Of a stretch of 64,000 bases of DNA, positions 45,690-56,868 are shown piece after piece. The stretch covers positions 28,086-92,085 of the forward strand of contig WEDG01000209.1 of assembly GCA_017591395.1 (NCBI GenBank), written 5' to 3'. Within the stretch, counting starts at the first letter, position 1, and each line of letters begins with the position of its first letter. The DNA is from Schistocephalus solidus. Its lineage: Eukaryota; Platyhelminthes; Cestoda; Diphyllobothriidea; Diphyllobothriidae. The notes beneath the pieces are model-generated. The model was not told the origin of the DNA. It did no database searches and saw only the letters and a list, made by a program, of their open reading frames with translations. The position numbers and the translations under genes are program-made.

Positions 45690-47450
45690 AAGTCTAGAGA
45701 AAGATTATTCCATAGGAATCATATTTTGATTTGAACAAGAGGGAGCGTTCAGACGTAGAGCATAGAGGCAGTAGAATAACTATCGAGGAATTACGCGTGA
45801 CGTCAGACCGATCTATTGGTGCAAGAGCATCAATACATGGAAGAGTACGGCTGGAGCTAATACGAAACAGAAAGCAAAGGCCAGTTTTGTGTCTTAAAAC
45901 CACTAAATTTAAGGTGCGTCAACTGCCACCTCTGGATATATGAAATGTTGGACCCAGTACAAGGAAAGAGTCTAAGATTTAATAGTCTCTGAGAATTTTC
46001 GATTTTGTTGTGGTCACGAGCATTCACTTGTCCGAAAAGGGCAGCATTATTCGAGGACAGGGAGAAAAAAAACATTTGCTAACGCCCGTGTTTTATTTCA
46101 GGAAGAAAAAAGTTATGTGCTATGAACCCACATGACTGAGCAGCCTTTGAAGAGCTACAAACTGCATCAGATGATAAAGTGAAATTATTTGTATAGGTCA
46201 GGCCTAGGTCATTTACAGTGAACATTCGGAGAGTGCTCTGTTTTTTAAAAAATGGGGTCGGGAATCCTGACAGGGCCAAAACACATGAAACTGCTCTTAG
46301 ACGAAGAAAAATGCTTCTGCCACTTTGATCTCCATTGCGATAGAGAAAACAGATCAGAGTTAATTTTATCAACGCAAATATTTTCGGTGTCCTAAGAATA
46401 TGAATAATCACACTTACGGTCATCAACAGCAGTGAACGTTTGCAAATTTTTTATTTCTGTTGAAATACCGTTGAGAAAAAGAAGGAGGAGCAGCAGGCCA
46501 GGAACCGTACCTCGGTGTACACCACCTGTGATTGAGTCAGGCATCGAGTAGCTATTAAGGACAATGAGATTCTGCTAGTGGTTTGGATAGATAAGACCCA
46601 ATGAAGTCGATTAGTGGAGGCCGGATGCCGAGGGCTTATAGTTTTACTAAAAGACCTCTATATGGCACTTTATTGAAGGCTTTACTAAGATCAAAATACA
46701 GAACTAACAGTGGCTTCTGTTCATTTCAAAGGAAAGTGATGAAACTAAGTGAAAAGTTTCACATGCTCCTGCCCTTGATCTTATTAATATTTGAACAGGC
46801 TGAAGAAACATTACTAGCCGATGCGATCAAATTTACCGAAAACCCTTCGTTAAATGTTACGAAACTCTTTTCGCGCACAGTAAAAGCACAGAGAAAAATG
46901 CAGCACCCAATACTTCGGGACACCTTAGGAAACCGCATAGCTGACGATAACTCGAAGTCTTACAGATTCAACGCTTTCTTGTCCAGAGCGTTTACTGAAC
47001 GTGCGGTCGCTCCCTTTCCTACCACCCGGGTTTGTACCGGTACCGTCATCGAAACCATAACTTTTACTCTCTGGGACGTGACCATTATTTGTTTCGTAAT
47101 TTGTTTTTCGAAGTGTTTAGCAAGATAGGGCACTTTATGAACACCGCGATAGTTATGAATATAAGAGCGGCAACCAGATTTAAAAACTGGTGTTAAAATA
47201 GAAGTTTTCCAATAATCGAGGAAGAAACCCATTAAGAGAAATACTGAAAATAATTTGCTTAGTAAAGGAGGAAAATGTCTTAACTGTTTAATAAGTGAGT
47301 TTGAAATGTTATCAGTTCAAACCGAATGCGAATGATTAGGTGAGCTATTTCTTTTTGAATACGTAAAGTTGAGAAATTAATGGTTGTTAGAAGTGAATTT
47401 GAATTTGAAAGCAAAGGATTTGAAGGAGTGTGGCTATTTTCAATGGTAAA
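45690..47450 (-). mobile_element. LINE-J remnant (CR1/Jockey-like), minus strand
   Basis: On the minus strand: RT entry LDYWKTSILTPVFKSGCRSY and IHNYRGVHKVPYLAKHFEKQ (47220-47100), matching FFPDYWKTSFIIPVFKSGSR of the plus copy at 62670. There follows an interruption (about 47085-46760), then LVLYFDLSKAFNKVPY (about 46705-46655), a GVPQGTVLGP-like block GVHRGTVPG (about 46540), and the distal block VSCVLALSGFPTPFF and DLGLTYTNNFTLSSDA (46290-46150). The 3' part with KIENSQR-like wording extends to about 45690. All in broken frames. Confidence 0.8.
46770..47080 (+). pseudogene. Opposite-strand LINE fragment inside LINE-J
   Basis: The plus frame reads SLNVTKLFSRTVKAQRKMQH, PILRDTLGNRIADDNSKSYR and FNAFLSRAFT. 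This has the form of the endonuclease-RT linker of CR1/Jockey LINEs ('..R.K....I..L.D..G....D..KA..FN.FF...FT'). It replaces about 40 codons of LINE-J (the QHGFLPDRSC region), so it arrived with a deletion. It belongs to a LINE different from LINE-J and from the CR1-type element at 51150. Confidence 0.6.
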
Positions 47451-47454
47451 GTGT

Positions 47455-48130
47455 TAGTCAAAAAACTAATTTAACAATGAAATAAAAAAATTAATTGAAT
47501 ATTTAAGGCCCAAGACGGCCCCATTATTACAAACTTAGTATCGTGGTTTAACTAAATACAAAGTGAATAATTGCTGCACTATGTGAGCATCCACACGAAC
47601 AGCAGAAATGAGTGGTATAGTAAGCATACCGATTCAGAACGATTTGACATTTTTAAAACAAAAGGCAATAATCTTTGGCATATACGGTGAACTACAAAAG
47701 AAGCAGTAAAAAACTCCTACGGTTTAATCAAAGGCGGAGTTCGGAGAGACAACAATATAAAAAAACTAGGAGAAAAAACTGCTTCATTAAAAAATTAATA
47801 GCTTGATGCAATGGGATAGTATTGTGATGTTGCTGATAACGCATGAGGGTTCGGAACGCTCCTTGTCTGGTGAGAGTTAATATAGCAGTCAGAGATACTG
47901 TTTATAACCATCAGTGGAGGCGAGAGACGAGGAACTCATCGTGGACAACAAAGTCGAAACGAAGAGGGAACAGTAGAGGTCACGAGATCAGCATCGAGCT
48001 GCGAAATTGTTAACTGCAGAGTCCACCAACAAAGAGGCAAAAACATCAGAACCTCCCTCGATCATCAAATGAACCTGGAAACCATCGTCAGGGGTTGCAA
48101 AATTGGAGGAAAGTATCAAGGTTGTCAAGA
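47455..48130. other. No recognised feature
   Basis: AT-rich, no open frame of note. Confidence 0.5.
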
Positions 48131-48137
48131 GTTTGCC

Positions 48138-49400
48138 CCTGAGTTAGAGGGGGCCAGGCGGGGCTGGTGCTCGTAGGGTATTCACTGAACTTACCAGTTG
48201 GGACATGTTTGAAAAGTTAATAGAATCGACCAATTGCTGAAGTTTTGGTGGAGATGCATTTGCCAGCCAGTCAATGTCTGGCAGATGAAAATGGCCTACG
48301 ATTATTTCGACATCAAATTGAGTCTCTGTGACTTTTTCAAATAGTTCACAGAGGTCGCTTTCATTGCCAGAATAACACGGAAGATTATAGACACAGCCAA
48401 TAACCGCTTTTTTATTGTGTGGGAGGATGAATGAAACAAAGCATACATTTCCAGAAAAGGACGAAATGCTCAGCTGAAAAGGGAAATGTACAAATGATGA
48501 CCTAATAAAAAGGAGGCAACCACCGCCACGTTTTTCAGCGCGACCTTGTCGGTACAAATTTAAATTATCTATAGCAAGCGTCAAGTCAGAAATAAGAGAG
48601 TGAGCCAAGGATTTAGTGATGCACAGCACATCTGAATAAAGCTCAAAAGCTTCTGTTCTAAGCTCAGCCATCTTATTTACAACTGATCTCGCGTTGAGTG
48701 GAACTAAACTGAGCGTATTCCTTAGCTGCAGGTTACAATCATAAGTATTTACAAAAGGTTGGAAGCAAAATTGCTCTGGTCTACAATTTTTTGAAATGTT
48801 ACTGTTAAACGACCTGAGATTATTCTACAACAGCATATTTGGATGAAAACCATGGAACGGAAGGCTATATTGTGGCGTGGGAAAGATAGGTGGTGGCATA
48901 GAAATGAAATTTTGAGGCACGTTAGCATAATTTTGCGGAGAGCGTGCATTGGAAGAAGAAATAAATGCTTTCAAAAAACTGTCAACATAATTAGAAGACA
49001 TAATTATTTGGGGATTTTGGATACTTTTTGGGTTGGGAAAAATGCTAACGTGAGCGTTCGCATCTGTTGTAGATGCTTAGGTGTTAGCGATTTTCCCATC
49101 GGTAATGCAATTACTGATTTTGACGCCTGGCTTATTAAATGACTGAGATTTATTGGGGTTTTCCTGGGTTTACTAGATTTGACAGATAAATCAGGCGAGG
49201 TTTGCTTGGGAGGGGAAAGAAGTGGCGTTGACACGATTTCGATCGAATCAGGAACAAGGTGAATGGGTGAAGATTCAATTGGAATCGAAATTCCTGTTGA
49301 TTTGGAGGGCTGTGGGCTTGCATTAGTTTGAGAGTCAACCTCTGAGATAACTTATGTTATTGTAGATGTTGACCTAGGCTTCTAATTTGCTAATGAGGGT
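48138..49400 (-). mobile_element. LINE-J copy: ORF1 end and truncated endonuclease
   Basis: Minus strand: ORF1 remnants PLLSPPKQTSPDLSVKSSKP and KPRKTPINLS, then an LTLAFFPTQKVSKIPK-type block (49230-49010). The endonuclease frame at 48671-48144 reads MAELRTEAFELYSDVLCITK, RGGGCLLFIRSSFVHFPFQL, IIVGHFHLPDIDW and stops after NTLRAPAPPGPL. Compared with the plus copy at 61300 (ITESW, VGDFNLPD) the catalytic Glu is Lys (ITKS) and the Asp/Asn pair is His (GHFH). The element ends abruptly at a GGGGGCCAGGCGGGGCTGG boundary shared with the copy at 58738. Confidence 0.85.
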
Positions 49401-49544
49401 GAAATCCAGTTGCCTCTCTGGATCAGAAGGCTTCAAAATGGTCTCAATTTCCTGTTCACGGTCAAAAACGACCAACATTTCTCAAAATGAATATACAGTC
49501 AAATCAAAACGTCCCTTGATTCATTATAAATAACGAAAAAACAT

Positions 49545-49720
49545 AAGCGCCCCAAATTCAAAAAACTTCCACCGAGAAAACTTATATTCCATTAGATATG
49601 CGATTATATGGAATGCCCTTCCTAAACATATTAGAAAAAGTCATAGCCTAGCTGAATTTAAAAGAAAAACCAAAAATGTTTTCTCAAATAACAATGCAGA
49701 TATATTCTAAATAAAATAGG
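49545..49720 (+). mobile_element. LINE 3' end fragment (CR1/Jockey-like)
   Basis: The frame reads NFHRENLYSIRYAIIWNALP, KHIRKSHSLAEFKRKTKNVF and a stop near 49710. This is the usual last block of CR1/Jockey ORF2 ('..R..FS.R....WN.LP..I....S...FK..L...'). No other part of this element is adjacent. Confidence 0.7.
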
Positions 49721-51149
49721 ACACTTTCAAGCCAGTTATTTGATAAAGAATTTGGACCGAAAGTGATCTGATGCCGCTAACCACCGGAAACAGCTGCTTC
49801 TAAATCGAAAAATATACTTATAGATGTGTTGAACACATTAACTATATATACATTTGACTTTGGTCTTTGCCACAGTCATAAACATTTCCGCTATTCTTTT
49901 CATATAATATATGGCTATAGGTATGATTGGACCCAACCGGCAACAATTATTAACATAACTTAAATAATCTCATAAATATCTGACACCATCAATTACAGGA
50001 TCAACACCATTTTAGAAAGAAAAAGTTTTTGCATATGGTATAAACACTAAATGCATAAAGGTACCATAATCATACATATTTAATCTCTTCCTTTCTTATC
50101 CGATCATAGCCATCAGTTAACTTATCGGACACTAAAATTAATTTAAGTAACAAATATTAACATGGCTGCATACACGAATCCTGATCTCAAACTTCCGTTT
50201 TTCTTTTATTATTATAGCTATGAGTAAACCTTCCTAATGCCAAAAATAATTTCATTAATAAATACCAACATGTCTTCACTAAACACATTATTGTCCGCTA
50301 TATACAGACACGTTCTATTTTATGCTCTTCATACCCACGACTCGACTCAGCGGACACCAAAAATTATTTCAGGAATTATCCTGACAGCAGCGATTACTTC
50401 AGCAAAATTACTAATATTTTGAGCGTATGTATCCTCAATAAGCTTGCAGAGATAGTATATTGTATATTTAGAGAGTAACGGGCATATCCCATGTTGACCC
50501 TATTTATATGCGACGAAGGTCGTGTGCAAATAACCACCAATTATTTGCTCTCCAACTTGGACAATTTGATCTTCGTTACCACTTCACTAGGACTGATCCG
50601 GACAATACTGTTTCAACTGCATGTACTTACTTGCTTCCTGCTCATCTAGAATTCTTTCTTGTGCCAAAATTCGTCATAAAACGGATCAAATTGGAATTTG
50701 TTTATCATCTTTTTCAAGTTGACTGCGCAGGCTCTGCACCAATAAAAACTGAGAACCACTCAGGGAACCAAACGTGTACAACCTCGTGAAGATCTGAAGT
50801 TATCCAGGACCTTCGATATCTCCGAACGGCTGAGTCGTTCCTGAATATCCTTCATACCGTTTATAGTATTTTTTTCAAAAGCGTTATTGAACAAGTATAA
50901 ACATTTTTTGCTCATATTGCATTAAATACTCGCATACTCCAAAGCCAGTCGGAAATTTTCGTTATACGCTCAAAGGAGAACATACTTTTACGCAGTGTTT
51001 TAACATTTATGGACTCAAAAACAATTGTTTGCTAGCAACATAACCAGTCACGGAACTTCCTTTTAAAGGAAAGCCTGTTGAGCTGGCTTCGACATCCACG
51101 ACTGGCACTCCATCAGTTTATACTTGTTACCAAAAACCAGCAAAGCGCG
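49721..51149. other. No recognised feature
   Basis: AT-rich. A 93-codon frame (50508-50789) is open but unrecognised. The right part may include the 5' UTR of the following CR1-type LINE. Confidence 0.45.
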
Positions 51150-51160
51150 CAAAAAGCGTA

Positions 51161-52027
51161 ATGGCAGCCAAATCCGTTGGCTACGAGGACGAATCTTGCG
51201 TTGGATGTTCTTATATTTTACTAAGAGTTCAAAAACTGGAAAATGAGCTTGCAGACTTAAGGAAGCTCTTGCAAGATAACATTACTCGACGAAATACGCT
51301 TAGCAATATTCCAGTTAAAAAGGCAGTGACTAAAGCACGAAAAGTATGAAAAACTACAACTGGTTACAGCTCACAATGTTCGGACGTGATTACCCATAAT
51401 GACCGGATAACAGGAGCACAGTCTCTGAATCCTACGGACGACGACCAGAGCAAACCACAAATCTCATCCTGCTATCTTGGGTGTTATAAAGAGCCCGTAG
51501 TTGAATCCGAAGAAACAAACGCGTGGCAAGCTGCAATGGGGAAACACCACAACTGGAGGACAAAGTCACAATCAACTCTGATGGATTCATTGAAGCCTTC
51601 AGATGAGAGTTTGGTCAGAGGTAGACTTAATCCCAACGAGAGCTCTGTAAACCGTTCTCGTGCCCCTAAGGAGAACTTAGGAGGAAGCAAAAATTCCAAG
51701 TACCAGGATCGACAACAGTGTTTAGTTATTCAGGGTTTGCACGAGTCAACTACAGTCCGACCAGAAGACCGTGTCACCGAAGACCTTGCTTCGTTTAATG
51801 GCCTCCTAAACCAGTTGCTCCACCGGGCTTGGAAGTTAAAAGTTATTAAAGCATTCCGGATCGGCAAAAAGTCTGAAGACAGCCTAGGAACGCCGCGACC
51901 GCGACCTCTGAAAATAATGCTAGAGAGCAAAGACCAAATCAAGGCGATCCTATCCAAAAAAACTAACCTACGTCACTCGCATAAAGAGGTTTTTTTCAAC
52001 TGGACTACTCCCCTGCGGAAAGGCTGA
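51161..52027 (+). pseudogene. CR1-type LINE ORF1
   Basis: Opens with MAAKSVGYEDESCVGCSYIL and a leucine-rich, coiled-coil-like stretch (VQKLENELADLRKLLQDNI). There is a single in-frame stop at 51347-51349, after which the same frame resumes. The C-terminal part reads QCLVIQGLHESTTVRPEDRV, VIKAFRIGKKSEDSLGTPRP and RPLKIMLESKDQIKAILSKK. This is an RRM-like nucleic-acid-binding ORF1 of the CR1 pattern. It ends at a stop at 52025-52027. Confidence 0.75.
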
Positions 52028-52084
52028 AACGCCGGGAACTTGTCTTGGAACTACAATCAAGACTGAAGGCTGGCGAACACAATC

Positions 52085-53672
52085 TGGCTATTTTTCAAGG
52101 GGAAGGTAGTTCAAAAAGAATACGAATTTTCCATTGAACCAACCGATTGTTCTGAGGACAACGGCAGCCACCTCACTAACGCCAAAACCCTCAGGGAACC
52201 AATTGCCCAAAGAGATGCCAGAACTGATTCCGTAAGGCCCAGCGTTCTCACTAAAGAAACCAGAGTTACCGAAAATCATCACGAAACGGAAAAGACATAT
52301 GACCTTGACGTTAGAGGAGACACAGTTGGGCCCATAAAATTGACAAACGCAACAGGAAATTTGGTTGGCGCAAAATTGAAGTGCTTGTATACAAATGCGC
52401 AAAGCCTTTTATCAAAACTTGATGAGTTAAAAATTTGCCTTGCCAAAGTATCTCCGGATGTGATAGCAGTACCCGAAACCTGGCTGTCGGGCAGTATTCT
52501 AGATAGCGAAAATAACATTGTCTGGGTACCAAATATATCGGAGGGACAGAGAAAACCGGCAGGGAGGTGGAATAATTGTGTATGTGAAAGACGTGCTAAG
52601 AGTGTCTGACAAGACGAGCAAGTTTGCGTGCAGCACTGAAGCCATATGGTTGAACATCAAGGCTCTTGGCTCTCCATGTCTAGATGTCCTCATTGTCTAT
52701 CGGCCACCTAGGATAGACCGAATCGCGGACACCCACTTGTTGGAACAATTAGAAAATTTATCCAGTAGACCTAATGTAATGATTATGAGTGACTTAAACG
52801 CACCAGGAATTAACTGGAGCACTGTTTTATCATCATGCCCGAAATCGACTTTTGATTATGTTTTTCTGCAAAAGTCCTTGAAGGAACTCCTCACGCAACA
52901 TGTCCCTTTCCCCACCAGAACACGTGAAGGACAAAGGGCTAACTGTCTTGACCTGGTTTTCACGAAAACATCAGGCAGCATTGACGAGATTATTTCAATG
53001 CCTCCGCTCCGTCGTAGTGATCATGTGGTGCTTATGTGGGACTACTCCTTATTCTCCGTTGCGCCTGCTCTAGAGGAAAAACAACGTTACGTTTGGCGAG
53101 GAAACGTTCATCAGATGCGAGCAGATTTAACACACATCAACTAAACCTCAATGTTTTTGAGCACCGTAAACGAAGATTGGGAGTCCTTCCGAAATGTTCT
53201 TCTGCAACTTATTGACAACCACTGCCCGCTAACGTGTGTCCATCACAGCAAGCGTCCTGGGTGGCTAGACAGCAACTTAAAAAGGGAAATAAACAGGAAG
53301 CACAAGTTGTGGAGAAAATATTGCGAGTCTAATCAAGTCGCCTATTTTAATAAGTATAAAGCGCAGAGAAACAAAATGAGAAGCCTTATTCTTAAAACAC
53401 GAAGAGAATTTGAGAAGACTTTGCTGCAAAAGGCAACGCAGAATCCAAAGTTAGTCTACAGTTACCTCCGTAGATGTACAAGGAATAAACATCAAATACC
53501 GCTGATTAAGACTGCCATGGGCGTCGAAATTTCTGAAAACAGGGAAAAAAAGCCGAGTACTTTTCACAGTTCTACCGCTCAGTCTTCACTAACGAGGCAA
53601 GGTTCCTTCGTCCCTCAGTGGATAACCCGCCGACTGCAAGCATTAGCCACATACTATTCTCAGAATTTCTGA
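52085..53672 (+). pseudogene. CR1-type LINE ORF2, endonuclease half
   Basis: KLKCLYTNAQSLLSKLDELK and PDVIAVPETWLSG (52370-52490) form the N-terminal endonuclease blocks. After a frameshift near 52550 the frame continues GGGIIVYVKDVLRVSD, RPNVMIMSDLNAPGINW (the GDFN strand appears as SDLN), RRSDHVVLMWDY (about 53010-53045), a stop at 53142-53144, then HHSKRPGWLDSNLKREINRK and the RT-linker region. A second frameshift near 53600 leads into the RT. Confidence 0.85.
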
Positions 53673-55143
53673 TCCAAAAGGAATTAAAAGAACTAAAAGA
53701 GTCGAAATCCCCAGGACCAGACGAGCCTCCACCCAAGCTTCTGAAAGAACTCGCCAATGAACTTTCCGCACCTTTGTCAGTGCTCTTTCAAAAGTCCTTT
53801 GACTCCGGAACACTTCCTTTCGATTGGAAGCTGGCACATATAACTCCCTTGTACAAAAGCGGTAGCCGGGCGTCAGTGACAAACTACAAGCCCATAAGCT
53901 TAACATGCATCCTTGGCAAGATTATGGAAAGGATCATCAAGAGCGAATTGGTGAAATTCCTAGAGACTCATAATTTGTTATCAAGCTGTCAACACGGGTT
54001 CAGAAAAGGAAGATCATGCACAACGAATTTGCTGTATTCGCTCCAAAGGTGGACCCAAGCACTTGAAGATAGACACGCGGTTCACATTGCCTTCATTGAC
54101 TTTCAAAAGGCCTTCGATACTGTGCCGCACGAGAGACTGCTGTACAAGCTAGAAAGAATTGGAATCAGAGGTAACCTCCTCAAGTGGATTGAAAACTTCC
54201 TCGTGGGTCGGCGCCAGGTTGTGTGCATCGGTCAAGAGAGGTCAAGTTCTGCTGCGGTCGAGAGTGGGGTTCCTCAGGGTTCAGTACTAGGGCCAATACT
54301 GTTTTTAATATACGTGAACGATTGTGTCAGGAATCTCGACTGTGAAGCAGCAATGTTTGCCGATGACATTAAAATCTGGAATGTAATCCAGAGCCCCTGC
54401 TGACGAAGATACACTGCAGATCAACCTAACTCGGTTGGAGGAGTGGTCGAATCATTGGCTTTTGCGGTTCAACGTCGATAAGTGTACAATACTTCGCTTA
54501 GGCAACCCGTCTGGATCTGCCGAAAGTAGAAGTTACTTTTCTCAACGGTGAAGTTTTTAAAAGACGTGGAAACCCAAAAAGGACCTTGGTGTGCTGATGA
54601 CCACCACCTTAAAACCATCGTCTCACTGCTCGATAGTGGCGAAGAGGGCAATTTCGGTGTTGCATGCCATCAGACGAGCCTTTTTAGGTTTCGATGAAGA
54701 TCTTTTTGCTAAGACCTTTGGAACATTCAGTAGGCCACATTTGGAATATGCTATGCACGCCTGGAAACCCTGGTCAGTTCAAGATCAGAACTGCCTCGAA
54801 AGAGTCCAGAGGAAAGCCACAAAATGGTTAGAAGTCAAAGCTCCTTGCCATATCCAACCCGCCTAATGAATCTTAATCTGTTCTCTTTGAGTTAGTTATA
54901 GGCAAATGCGTGGTGATCTCCTGCAGACATTCCGCATTGTGAAGGGATTGGATTGTTGCCTGGAATTCTCGGACTTCTTTAAATTTGCCGCCACGACCCA
55001 TCTCCGAGGTCACCCATTGAAACTGCGTGTCCAGCAGGCGAGACTGGATGTGCGCAAGTTCTCCTTCTCTGTGAGAGTGGTTAAACCATGGAATGCCCTC
55101 CCTGAAGACGTTGTGATGTCACCATCGCTGGAAAGCTTTTAAA
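53618..55143 (+). pseudogene. CR1-type LINE ORF2, reverse transcriptase half
   Basis: One long open frame (to 54403) holds SPGPDEPPPKLLKELANELS, FDWKLAHITPLYKSGSRASV, NYKPISLTCILGKIMERII, CQHGFRKGRSCTTNLLYSL, FIDFQKAFDTVPHERLLYKL, ESGVPQGSVLGPILFLIYVN and the catalytic AMFADDIKIW (FADD at 54356-54367, intact). A frameshift near 54390 and further breaks split the distal region. That region still reads HLEYAMHAWKPWSVQDQNCL, ERVQRKATKWLEV and RVVKPWNALPEDVVMSPSLE. RT catalysis would be possible only if the frames were continuous, which they are not. Confidence 0.92.
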
Positions 55144-55534
55144 AGGAACCTTGACAGTTTTATGTTCCGCAACGAGCCTGAGCGATGAGGCATTTATCTT
55201 AACCCTCGAGAGTCGTGCACCACTTGTCATATTTTATGACCGCCTTTTTGTACCTTTGCAACCCACACGGTTTCTCTGTATACCGCACTCAATTTTACGT
55301 TACAAATAGGGTACTCAAAGGCCCATGCCTATTTCCCTCAATAAATTGAATTGAATTAAATCTTCAATCGAAATTATAAATAATTCAGTATAACTCAGTA
55401 TATATAAGGGAGATAGGCAGAGCCTTTGAAAACCCTGTTTACAGATAGACGCTAGCAAAAAAGCAAATCGATTTAGCATATCGATCATTGCGGTCGACTC
55501 AATATATGTCCATCAAGTAAAAATGCATCAAGTC

Positions 55535-56868
55535 TTCTTTCAAACATTTCAACGCTTATTCGTGTAACTTAGACCTAAGTCTCTTATAGTTGGTCGTTCT
55601 AAAAGTGTACTTTTTTTAAATACTAGGGGTCCAGGAAGCTTGGCCGGGCCAAAACACATGAAACAACTCTTGGATGAAGAAAACTCTATCTGCCAAGTAA
55701 AGCTCCAACGTGAGAGCATAAGTAGATCAGTGTTGATTTCATCAACGCAACTATTGGCCGTGTCTTTAGAAAATGAATAAATGCACTTGAGATCGTCAGC
55801 GTAAACGACATTTTGTGAATTTGTGAGAAAAGTTGAAATTTAGTTTATGTTTAAAATGAAGAGAAGGGGACCTAGAACCGTGCCTTGAAAAACGCCACTC
55901 GTGATCGGCTGAGGCGTCGAATAGATATTACCTACTAAGACCTTCTAGCTGGGGTAAGACAAGTAGGAACCAATGATGTCAAGGAGGGGAGGCCGGGTGC
56001 CGAGGGCTTCCAGTTTTACCAAAAGATGTCTGTGCGGTACCTTGTCAAAGGCTATGCTCAGGTCAAAGTAGATCGTAACCACTGACTGCTGCTCATTACG
56101 TAGGGAAGCGACGAGTTTCAGAAAAGCTCCGCATGATCTCCCAGGTAGAAAACCGTATTGCGAGGCGCTTAGGAGCTAATTTTCTAGGCAAAGTCGAGAA
56201 TTTGATTTAAAATATTTTTTTTCAAGAAGTTTTACTTAAGCCGGGGTTCTGCTTTGCCGGGGTTCTGCTCTGACCAAATCCGCTGTAACGAAATTTGTTG
56301 TTGCAGTCAGGTAAAGGCAGAGTTACATTCAGACGCTTAACCAATGACTGGACATGGAAGACTTGAGCCACAGATTTGGATGAATTGGCATCACTTAGTA
56401 CCCGAGAATCCCTATGCCTATCTCGCGCGATCCTAATTTTCAATGCTAATTAAAAAATTATGTTATCCTTAAGTGAACTTACAACGAGGTTTAGACGGAT
56501 CTTTAAGTTAATTTGTAATTTTTAGTCTGTTTTTGAGAAAATGTGGAGCAGTAAAAGATGCTGTATTTTAATTAAAATGTTTAAGTGGGATTTTATCCTG
56601 GATTTTTGTCTGTAAGGCTCGCCAATTGCTCATGGAAAAAGTTTGGATCGTTGATTGAAAATATGCTTTGCCAATCTAGATAGCTTATGAAATTATTTAT
56701 TAATTCATGGTTTGTGTTAGAAAAGTCGAGGTTATTGCATTTAACCTTAGGCTTCGTAAGAAGGGGGACTGGAAAACAACAGTAAATTATAGCGTGATCA
56801 CTTGTGAATAGATCACGATGGAAATTCATAATGAGAGGGCGGACATCATTTTTAAAAATTGAATCTTA
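55535..56868 (-). mobile_element. LINE-J copy, truncated, minus strand
   Basis: Minus strand: endonuclease end NFHRDLFTSDHAIIYCCFPV (56829 onward), linker RVLSDANSSKSVAQVFHVQS (about 56400), then after a deletion of the RT entry a nearly continuous RT: ASQYGFLPGRSCGAFLKLVA, IYFDLSIAFDKVPHRHLLVK, GVFQGTVLGPLLFILNIN, VYADDLKCIYSFS (YADD at 55803-55792, intact) and DLGLSYTNKR near 55555. The 5' end lies mid-endonuclease at about 56868, directly against the DUF4806-like exon. Confidence 0.88.

Larger units (their letters stand above)
51150..55360 (+). mobile_element. CR1-type LINE, nearly full length
   Basis: Contains ORF1 (51161-52027), ORF2 endonuclease (52085-53672) and RT (53618-55143), then a 3' UTR with AATAAA at 55340-55345 and a terminal TTGAATTGAATT-type repeat. 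The length of about 4.2 kb and the order fit a complete CR1-clade element. It carries one internal stop in ORF1 and several frameshifts or stops in ORF2, so it is inactive but the best preserved retroelement here. Confidence 0.9.

Noticed and set aside
46601..47128. 175-codon plus-strand open frame
   Set aside because: It is a composite: its left half is antisense to LINE-J RT and its right half is a nested fragment of another LINE.
50508..50789. 93-codon plus frame (FALQLGQFDLRYHF...)
   Set aside because: Looks protein-like but matches no family I can name; left as unassigned sequence before the CR1-type LINE.
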